Assembly: GCA_000023405.1 (NCBI GenBank)
Contig: CP001643.1
Location: forward strand, 3,162,001-3,226,000
Direction of reading: 5' to 3'
Length of the DNA: 64,000 nt
DNA from: Brachybacterium faecium DSM 4810
GTDB taxonomy: Bacteria; Actinomycetota; Actinomycetes; Actinomycetales; Dermabacteraceae
The notes under the pieces are model-generated. The model made no database searches. It saw only the letters and a program-made list of their open reading frames with translations, and was not told the DNA's origin. Both the position numbers and the translations under genes were made by a program. Shown here one piece after another: positions 58,266 to 64,000 of this stretch (position 1 is the stretch's first letter; the number at the start of each line of letters is the position of its first letter).

Positions 58266-58360
58266 ACAAGTCCGATATGTTCCCCCCAGCACTGAGAGTG
58301 ACCGCGCTCACCCGTGCGCGACGCCAAGGGTGTCGTCGCTTCCCTACCCCAGGAGCACTC

Positions 58361-59941
58361 ATGTTCGCCAGACTTATCGAGTCGATGAACGACTACATCT
58401 GGTCGATCCCGCTGATCGTCCTATGCCTGCTCGCCGGCTTGTACTTCACCATCCGCACCGGCCTCCTCCAGGTGCGCAACCTCCCCGACATGCTCGACCA
58501 GCTCAAGAAGGGCAAGACCTCGCCGGACGGCACCTCCTCCTTCCAGTCGCTGATGATGTCCCTCGCCGGACGCGTGGGCATGGGCAACATCGGCGGTGTC
58601 GCCACCGCGATCGCCTTCGGCGGCCCGGGCGCCGTGTTCTGGATGTGGGCCTCCGCCTTCCTCGGCGCCTCCACCTCCTTCATCGAGTGCACCCTCGGCC
58701 AGATCTACAAGGAGAAGGATCCGGACACCGGCGAGTACCGCGGCGGCCCGGCGTACTACTTCGAGAAGGCCTACAAGCACAGGTTCCGCGGCCTGTCGGT
58801 CCTCTACGGCATCCTCTTCGCCGCCGTCACCATCATCGCGATGAGCGTCTTCCTGCCGGGCGTGCAGGCCAACGGCATGGCCTCCGCGATCCACAACGCC
58901 TGGGACATCCCCACCTGGGTGACCGCTATCGGCCTCGTGATCCTGCTGGGCTTCATCGTCATCGGCGGCGTGAAGCGCATCGCCCACTTCGCCGTGATCG
59001 TGGTGCCGGTGATGGCGATCCTCTACGTCCTCATCGCCCTCGTCGTGTTCTTCCTGAACTTTGAGGACATCCCGCGCGTGTTCGGCCTGATCTTCGGCAG
59101 CGCCTTCGGCGTCCAGCCGGTCTTCGGCGCGATCCTCGGCCTGGCCATCAAGTGGGGCGTGCAGCGCGGCATCTACTCCAACGAGGCCGGCCAGGGCACC
59201 GGCCCGCACGCCGCGGCGGCGGCCGAGGTCTCCCACCCGGCCAAGCAGGGCTTCGCCCAGTCGTTCTCGGTGTACATCGACACGCTGTTCGTGTGCTCCG
59301 CGACCGCGTTCATCATCATCTCCACCGGCATGTTCAACACCTTCGAGAACGAGAAGTGGCTCGACGGCACCTCGCCGGTGATCGGCGGCGGCATCGGCGA
59401 CCTGCCGGTGGATGTCGAGCCCGGCCCCGGCTTCGTGCAGGCCGGCCTCGACTCGGTGTTCCCCGGCGCCGGCCCGAGCTTCATCGCGATCGCGCTGTCG
59501 TTCTTCGTGTTCACCACGATCGTGGCCTACTACTACATGGCCGAGGTGAACCTGAACTACCTCACCCGCAAGATGAAGAACCGCGTGCTGGCGCGGGCCA
59601 TCTTCCGCCTCCTGCAGGCGCTGGTGCTGGTCTCCGTCGCCTACGGCGCCGTGACCACCGCCGGCTCCGCCTGGGGCCTGGGCGACATCGGCGTGGGCAC
59701 CATGGCCTGGCTGAACATCATCGGCATCCTGCTCATCCAGGGCCCGGCCCTGAAGGCGCTCAAGGACTACCGCCAGCAGAAGAAGAAGGGGCTGGATCCG
59801 CAGTTCGACCCGCGCAAGCTCGGCATCGAGGGTGCGACCTTCTGGGAGCTGCGGGCCGACGGCCACCAGCTGCACGGCAAGACCGGCGGCGAGCTGCCGC
59901 CGGAGGTGCGGGGCATCGACTCCGACCCCGCCAGCCGCTGA
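58361..59941 (+). CDS. Alanine/glycine:cation symporter (AGCS family)
   Basis: 526 residues from ATG 58361, with AGGAG six bases upstream; the frame runs 28 codons further but without homology. Family marks: 'PLIVLCLLAGLYFTIRTGLL' (helix 1), 'LAGRVGMGNIGGVATAIAFG' (Na+/substrate loop), 'EYRGGPAYYFEKAY', 'GVQRGIYSNEAGQGTGPHAA' (signature), 'YYYMAEVNLNYL'. About ten membrane helices. Imports alanine or glycine with sodium or protons. Followed by 9-base tandem repeats and a strong palindrome that probably ends transcription. Confidence 0.95.
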   Translation: MFARLIESMNDYIWSIPLIVLCLLAGLYFTIRTGLLQVRNLPDMLDQLKKGKTSPDGTSSFQSLMMSLAGRVGMGNIGGVATAIAFGGPGAVFWMWASAFLGASTSFIECTLGQIYKEKDPDTGEYRGGPAYYFEKAYKHRFRGLSVLYGILFAAVTIIAMSVFLPGVQANGMASAIHNAWDIPTWVTAIGLVILLGFIVIGGVKRIAHFAVIVVPVMAILYVLIALVVFFLNFEDIPRVFGLIFGSAFGVQPVFGAILGLAIKWGVQRGIYSNEAGQGTGPHAAAAAEVSHPAKQGFAQSFSVYIDTLFVCSATAFIIISTGMFNTFENEKWLDGTSPVIGGGIGDLPVDVEPGPGFVQAGLDSVFPGAGPSFIAIALSFFVFTTIVAYYYMAEVNLNYLTRKMKNRVLARAIFRLLQALVLVSVAYGAVTTAGSAWGLGDIGVGTMAWLNIIGILLIQGPALKALKDYRQQKKKGLDPQFDPRKLGIEGATFWELRADGHQLHGKTGGELPPEVRGIDSDPASR

Positions 59942-59986
59942 GCCGCCGAGCCGCTGAGCCGCCGAGCCGCCGAGCCGCCGAGCCCA
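59938..59986 (+). repeat. Short tandem repeat GAGCCGCC after AGCS stop
   Basis: Five or so 8-9-base units of (CT)GAGCCGCC begin at the stop codon of the symporter gene. Simple-sequence expansion; no function suggested. Confidence 0.6.
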
Positions 59987-60015
59987 GCTGGCCGCAGCCG
60001 CCACACCGGCGCAGA

Positions 60016-60092
60016 CGACAAAGATCTTGTGCCCTGCGTGACCTCACGGCCTATATGGTGTTGAGGTCACGCAGGGCACAAGAAGTTCGTTC
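60016..60092. repeat. Family-2 palindrome, perfect-stem copy; likely bidirectional terminator
   Basis: Arms 60026-60046 and 60062-60082 are exactly complementary over 21 bases, with a 15-base AT-containing loop (CGGCCTATATGGTGT). Outer parts GATCTTGT and GACAAAG / CAAGAAGTTCGTTC match the other copies. It sits between two convergent genes (AGCS symporter and aldo-keto reductase), the classical place for a shared terminator, although no T run follows. Confidence 0.85.
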
Positions 60093-60114
60093 CCGGACCG
60101 GCCGTCCCTGGCGG

Positions 60115-61119
60115 TCAGGCCAGGCGCTGGGCCGGGGAGACGGTCTTGGCGGGGTCGGTCTCGGGGATGTCGCCGAGCACCTCGTCGATGCGGGCCTTCA
60201 CGTCGGCGTCGAGGGTGACGCCGGAGGCCTTGACATTCTCGGTGACCTGCTCGGGCCGGGAGGCGCCGATGATCGCGCCGGCGACGTTGTCGTTGCTGAG
60301 CACCCAGGCCACGGCGAGCTGCGCCAGGGTGAGGCCCAGGTCCTCGGCGATCGGTGCGAGGCCCTGCACCGCCTCGAGCACCGGGTCGTCCAGGAAGCGC
60401 TTGATCATGTCGGCGCCGCCCTTCTCGTCCCGGGCGCGGGAGCCCTCGGGCGCCTCGGCGCCGGGCGTGTACTTGCCGGTGAGGATGCCCTGCGCGACCG
60501 GGGACCACACGATCTGGGACACGCCCAGCTCGCGCGAGGTGGGCACCACGCGCTCCTCGATCACGCGCCACAGCATCGAGTACTGCGGCTGGTTGGAGAT
60601 CAGCTGGATGCCGAGCTCGCGGGCCAGCTGATGGCCGGCGCGGATCTGATCCGCGTTCCACTCGGAGACGCCGATGTACAGCGCCTTGCCGGAGTGGACC
60701 ACGTCGGCGAACGCCTGCATGGTCTCCTCCAGCGGCGTCGCGTAGTCGTAGCGGTGCGCCTGGTAGAGGTCGACGTAGTCCATCTGGAGGCGGCGCAGGG
60801 AGGCGTCGATCGACTCGCGGATGTGCTTGCGGGACAGGCCGGTGTCGTTGTGGCCCTGGGGGCCGGTGGGGAAGTACACCTTGGTGAAGATCTCGAGCGA
60901 CTCGCGCCGCTCGCCCTTCAGCGCCTCGCCGAGCACGACCTCGGCGGCGGTGTTGGCGTAGGTGTCCGCCGTGTCGAAGGTGGAGATGCCGGAGTCGAGG
61001 GCGGCGCGCACGCAGGCGCGGGCGCGGTCGTCCTCCACCTGGGAGGCATGGGTGAGCCAGTTGCCGTAGATGATCTCGCTGATCTTGAGGCCGGAGCGAC
61101 CGAGGTGACGATGTTCCAT
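60115..61119 (-). CDS. Aldo/keto reductase (Kv-beta/YghZ-like)
   Basis: 334 residues from ATG 61119 (GTG 61128 is possible). TIM-barrel reductase: N-terminal 'EHRHLGRSGLKISEIIYGNW', catalytic Asp/Tyr in 'STFDTADTYANTAAEVVLG', Lys in 'LEIFTKVYFP', His in 'DLYQAHRYDY', NADPH-binding 'GVSEWNADQI' and 'AIIGASRPEQVTENVKA'. Reduces aldehydes or ketones with NADPH; relatives act on methylglyoxal or glyceraldehyde phosphate. Divergent from the aldehyde dehydrogenase, suggesting a shared aldehyde-stress theme (inference). Confidence 0.93.
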   Translation of the reverse strand: MEHRHLGRSGLKISEIIYGNWLTHASQVEDDRARACVRAALDSGISTFDTADTYANTAAEVVLGEALKGERRESLEIFTKVYFPTGPQGHNDTGLSRKHIRESIDASLRRLQMDYVDLYQAHRYDYATPLEETMQAFADVVHSGKALYIGVSEWNADQIRAGHQLARELGIQLISNQPQYSMLWRVIEERVVPTSRELGVSQIVWSPVAQGILTGKYTPGAEAPEGSRARDEKGGADMIKRFLDDPVLEAVQGLAPIAEDLGLTLAQLAVAWVLSNDNVAGAIIGASRPEQVTENVKASGVTLDADVKARIDEVLGDIPETDPAKTVSPAQRLA

Positions 61120-61252
61120 GCCGGTCACCCTATGACCAGCACGACCCCCTATGCTGGGTGACCTACGTCATAACGCGGCCGCTGCTCGGCCCGCACGGCG
61201 ATGGACGGCCCGCGTTCCCGACTCGACGACGAGCACGAGGAGAGCACTGCAC

Positions 61253-62776
61253 ATGAGCGTCTACGCACGCCCGGGCACCGACGGGGCGAAGGTCAGCTTC
61301 AAGGCCCGCTATGAGAACTACATCGGCGGTGGTTGGGTCGCGCCCGTGAAGGGCGAGTACTTCGAGAACCCCACGCCCGTCACCGGCCAGGTGTTCACCG
61401 AGGTGGCGCGCTCCACCGCGGAGGACATCGAGCTCGCGCTCGACGCCGCACACGCCGCCGCCCCCGCATGGGGGGCGACGTCGGTCGCCGAACGCGCGCT
61501 GATCCTGAACCGGATCGCCGACCGCATCGAGGAGAACCTCGAGATGCTGGCGGTGGCCGAGACGTGGGACAACGGCAAGCCGATCCGCGAGTGCCTGAAC
61601 GCGGATCTGCCGCTGGCGGTGGACCATTTCCGGTACTTCGCCGGCGCGATCCGGGCGCAGGAGGGTGCCCTGTCGCAGATCGACGACGACACCGTCGCCT
61701 ATCACTTCCATGAGCCGCTCGGAGTGGTCGGCCAGATCATCCCGTGGAACTTCCCGCTGCTCATGGCGACCTGGAAGCTGGCGCCCGCGCTCGCGGCCGG
61801 CAACGCCGTGGTGCTCAAGCCCGCCGAGCAGACCCCGGCCTCGATCATGGTGCTCGCCGAGCTGATCGGCGATCTCCTGCCCGAGGGCGTGCTGAACATC
61901 GTCAACGGCTTCGGCGCGGAGGCCGGCAAGCCGCTCGCCTCGAACAAGCGGATCCGGAAGATCGCCTTCACCGGCGAGACCACCACCGGGCGTCTGATCA
62001 TGCAGTACGCCTCGCAGAACCTGATCCCGGTCACCCTCGAGCTGGGCGGCAAGAGCCCGAACATCTTCTTCGGCGACGTCGCCTCCGCCCAGGACGACTA
62101 CTACGACAAGGCGCTCGAGGGCTTCGCGATGTTCTCGCTGAACCAGGGCGAGGTGTGCACCTGTCCCTCGCGGGCGCTCGTGGAGTCCTCGATCTACGAC
62201 TCCTTCGTGGCCGACGGCATCGCCCGCGTGGAGGCCACGACGCAGGGCGACCCGCTGGACACCGACACGATGATCGGCGCGCAGGCCAGCAACGACCAGC
62301 TGGAGAAGATCCTCTCCTACCTCGACATCGGCACGCAGGAGGGCGCGAAGCTGCTCACCGGCGGCGAGCGCGCCGATCTCGGCGGCGACCTCTCGGGCGG
62401 CTACTACGTCACCCCCACGATCTTCGAGGGCGACAACTCGATGCGGATCTTCCAGGAGGAGATCTTCGGTCCGGTGCTCGCGCTGACGCGGTTCGACGGC
62501 TACGACGAGGCGATCTCGATCGCGAACGACACCCTGTACGGGCTGGGCGCCGGTGTGTGGTCGAGGCAGCAGAACACCGTCTACCGCGCCGGCCGCGCCA
62601 TCCAGGCCGGTCGCGTGTGGGTGAACCACTATCACAGCTACCCGGCGCACTCCGCGTTCGGCGGGTACAAGTCCTCGGGCATCGGTCGGGAGAACCACCT
62701 GATGATGCTCGACCACTACCAGCAGACGAAGAACCTGCTGGTCAGCTACTCGGAGCAGAAGCTCGGCTTCTTCTGA
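61253..62776 (+). CDS. NAD(P)-dependent aldehyde dehydrogenase (AldB/ExaC type)
   Basis: 507 residues from ATG 61253, with GAGGAGAG upstream. '[20 protein letters not shown]' is the cofactor-site start, '[12 protein letters not shown]' carries the general-base Glu, '[20 protein letters not shown]' the catalytic Cys with the C-T-C-P-S-R sequence that distinguishes the AldB/acetaldehyde group, and '[14 protein letters not shown]' follows. Oxidises acetaldehyde or related aldehydes to acids. Paired with a DUF779 gene 106 bases downstream, a recurrent arrangement for this group. Confidence 0.95.
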   Translation: MSVYARPGTDGAKVSFKARYENYIGGGWVAPVKGEYFENPTPVTGQVFTEVARSTAEDIELALDAAHAAAPAWGATSVAERALILNRIADRIEENLEMLAVAETWDNGKPIRECLNADLPLAVDHFRYFAGAIRAQEGALSQIDDDTVAYHFHEPLGVVGQIIPWNFPLLMATWKLAPALAAGNAVVLKPAEQTPASIMVLAELIGDLLPEGVLNIVNGFGAEAGKPLASNKRIRKIAFTGETTTGRLIMQYASQNLIPVTLELGGKSPNIFFGDVASAQDDYYDKALEGFAMFSLNQGEVCTCPSRALVESSIYDSFVADGIARVEATTQGDPLDTDTMIGAQASNDQLEKILSYLDIGTQEGAKLLTGGERADLGGDLSGGYYVTPTIFEGDNSMRIFQEEIFGPVLALTRFDGYDEAISIANDTLYGLGAGVWSRQQNTVYRAGRAIQAGRVWVNHYHSYPAHSAFGGYKSSGIGRENHLMMLDHYQQTKNLLVSYSEQKLGFF

Positions 62777-62882
62777 GCAGCCTCCGACCGGCTCGGCCGA
62801 CGGGCCGGTCCGCGCTGCGGGGCCGACGGACCGGCCCGCACCGCGGGATCGGCCCGTCGGATCCACTGCGGAAGGACGGATC

Positions 62883-63362
62883 ATGACCCAGCACCCCACC
62901 ACCACCCCGGCACCTCAGCCGGACCAGCCTCCCGCCCCGGATCTGCCTGCGCCGAGCCCGGCCGACGACGTCCTCGAGATGGAGCCGACGATCGAGGGCG
63001 AGGACTTCTCCCGGGTCGCGTTCACCCAGGCCGCCGTCGCGCAGATCCAGCGGCTCATCGACCGCAACGGCCCGCTGATGTTCCACCAGTCCGGCGGATG
63101 CTGCGACGGCTCCTCCCCCATGTGCTACCCCGAGGGCGACCTCATCACCGGGGATGCGGACGTGCGCATGGGCCACGTCGCGATCCCGCTGCCGGACGGC
63201 ACCACCAGCCCGCTGGACTTCTGGATGAGCCGGGAGCAGTTCGCCTACTGGCGCCACACCCATCTCACGATCGACCTGGTGGACGGGCGCGGCGGCGGGT
63301 TCAGCCTCGAATCGCCCGACGGGAAGAGGTTCCTGACCAGGTCACGGATGCTCGAGAGCTGA
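62883..63362 (+). CDS. DUF779 family protein
   Basis: 159 residues. A 40-residue Pro/Ala-rich N-terminus, then the DUF779 domain with the Cys-rich core 'MFHQSGGCCDGSSPMCYPEG' and 'FWMSREQFAYWRHTHLTIDL', 'GFSLESPDGKRFLTRSRML'. The C-C-D-G-S-S-P-M-C block and His residues look like a metal site. Function unknown; the family is typically encoded beside AldB-type aldehyde dehydrogenases, as here, suggesting an accessory role such as chaperoning or regulating the enzyme. GGAAGGA precedes the ATG. Confidence 0.92.
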   Translation: MTQHPTTTPAPQPDQPPAPDLPAPSPADDVLEMEPTIEGEDFSRVAFTQAAVAQIQRLIDRNGPLMFHQSGGCCDGSSPMCYPEGDLITGDADVRMGHVAIPLPDGTTSPLDFWMSREQFAYWRHTHLTIDLVDGRGGGFSLESPDGKRFLTRSRMLES

Positions 63363-63427
63363 GCAGGCCGCGCACCGCTCTCGGGGAGGCGCCCACAGGT
63401 CGCCGACCCTCCACGGAAGGACTCGTC

Positions 63428-63793
63428 ATGACCGACCGTTCTGCTCACCTCCGCCCGCTCGGGGCCCCGTCGGCCGGAGGCACTCTGCCCCCGCCGAGCG
63501 AGCCGCCGCTGACCCCGCCGGGGCAGCCGCCCACAGACCCGCCCACGCATCCGCCGACCGACCCTCCCGGCCCTCCGCCGGACACCCCGCCCATGCCTCT
63601 CCCCGGCCGGCCGCCGGCGCCCTCCCCCGACCCCGCCCCGGATCCGCCCACGCAGCCCGAGCAGCCTCCGCCGCCCGGGCCCCCACCCGGCGCCCCACCG
63701 GCGACAGACGCCCCACCCGCGACAGGTGCCCCACCCGCGACAGGGAACGAACTTCTTGCTCCCTGCGTGGACTCAACGCCTCTACGGGGTTGA
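63428..63793 (+). CDS. Possible small proline-rich protein ending in a palindromic repeat
   Basis: 121 residues from ATG 63428, which has GGAAGGA eight bases upstream. After 20 residues the sequence is Pro/Thr/Asp/Gly-rich with no domain (many P-P and P-T-D-P units). The last 15 codons ('NELLAPCVDSTPLRG') are supplied by the left half of a family-2 palindrome. Good ribosome site and place after DUF779 favour a gene; compositional bias and the repeat-derived end argue caution. Could be a disordered cell-surface or regulatory protein, or a chance frame. Confidence 0.45.
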   Translation: MTDRSAHLRPLGAPSAGGTLPPPSEPPLTPPGQPPTDPPTHPPTDPPGPPPDTPPMPLPGRPPAPSPDPAPDPPTQPEQPPPPGPPPGAPPATDAPPATGAPPATGNELLAPCVDSTPLRG

Positions 63794-63821
63794 GCCCACG
63801 CAGGCGACAAGAAGTTCGTCG
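63745..63821. repeat. Family-2 palindrome, copy 4
   Basis: Left arm starts GAACGAACTTCTTGC and runs to GTGGACTCAAC; right arm starts GTTGAGCCCACGCAGGCGAC and ends AAGAAGTTCGTCG; loop about 11 bases. Arms pair with a few mismatches (GTGGACTC vs GAGCCCAC co-vary relative to GTGACCTC/GAGGTCAC elsewhere). Overlaps the end of the Pro-rich frame. Confidence 0.85.
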
Positions 63822-64000
63822 CGCACCCCGGGCCGCACCCTTCCCACCCGGAGTCGCCCGGCGGCCCGCCCCTCCGCCCGGCGCTCCCGACCTGCCCATG
63901 TCCGTTCTGCGAACCTCTGCGTCCGGCGCAGGCCTGGAGACCGTCACGTCGGCTCTCCTAGCCTCGAAGTGCACGAAGACACCGCAGTCCCCCACTCATG
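63822..64000. other. Terminal intergenic segment
   Basis: About 180 bases after the last palindrome. No gene, promoter or RNA is supported; the final ATG at 63998 has no ribosome site and cannot be judged. Confidence 0.4.

Noticed and set aside
57726-58292. A 188-codon minus-strand frame upstream of the NO-reductase operon
   Set aside because: It reads through the SRP RNA gene and both candidate promoters and resembles no protein; I checked it as a possible NO-sensing Rrf2 regulator and saw no HTH or Cys cluster.
58090-58360. Glycine riboswitch before the alanine/glycine symporter
   Set aside because: The conserved aptamer motifs were not found; only a simple GGGGCT/AGCCCC hairpin is present.
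63098-63427. Upstream extension of the proline-rich frame over the DUF779 gene
   Set aside because: It is a shadow of DUF779 in another frame; the ribosome site fixes the only plausible start at 63428.

Overview
The window is about 72% GC and tightly packed with genes. It looks like a chromosomal segment of a high-GC Gram-positive actinobacterium of the order Micrococcales; Brachybacterium or another Dermabacteraceae is my best guess from gene style and protein resemblance, not from a search. Supporting features are ATGA/GTGA-coupled genes, GTG starts, an actinobacterial-type SRP RNA core, a lysC-asd pair, a dnaX with a very long Ala/Pro-rich tail, and many sugar-catabolic genes with LacI, ROK and TetR regulators.

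Layout. 0-6 kb: end of a sulfatase, a zinc alcohol dehydrogenase, a gamma-carbonic-anhydrase-like protein, a divergent DHA2 efflux pump/TetR pair, and an adenosine deaminase carrying two disordered inserts. 6-13 kb: a coupled sugar-kinase / nucleotidyltransferase / phosphohexomutase cassette, a ROK regulator, a glycosyltransferase and a PRC-barrel protein. 13-17 kb: TetR, asd and lysC. 18-24 kb: a LacI regulator facing a rhamnosidase/MFS operon that has a clear promoter and a tandem LacI-type operator pair. 24-33 kb: nadE, a carbohydrate ABC importer without its own ATPase, and an ABC-2 type exporter. 33-43 kb: a membrane protein, recR, an intact IS481-type element, a GH125 mannosidase, a GyrI-like protein and dnaX. 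43-52 kb: a KE-repeat membrane protein, a dicarboxylate/amino-acid symporter, an MFS protein, a GH95 fucosidase, a TIGR01777 epimerase and a CPBP protease. 52.5-57.6 kb: a six-gene, fully overlapping operon headed by a quinol-type nitric oxide reductase with a stomatin-like protein and four uncharacterised membrane proteins. 58-64 kb: the SRP RNA gene, an alanine/glycine symporter, an aldo-keto reductase, and an aldehyde dehydrogenase/DUF779 pair.

The genes fit a saprophyte living on plant, fungal or host glycans (sulfatase, GH78, GH95, GH125, several sugar transporters) that also detoxifies nitric oxide, aldehydes and drugs.

The most unusual content is (1) the coupled NO-reductase operon, whose first two proteins end in a shared short Y-A/S-S-x-R-R motif; (2) two families of long intergenic palindromes, one of which has been hit in its loop by the IS481-type element, leaving a 15-bp target duplication; (3) an SRP RNA gene whose apical tetraloop reads UGAC instead of GGAA and which lies beside the NO-reductase operon, far from dnaX; and (4) a Leloir-like sugar-activation cassette with altered signature motifs. 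No tRNA, rRNA, CRISPR array, prophage or replication origin was seen.
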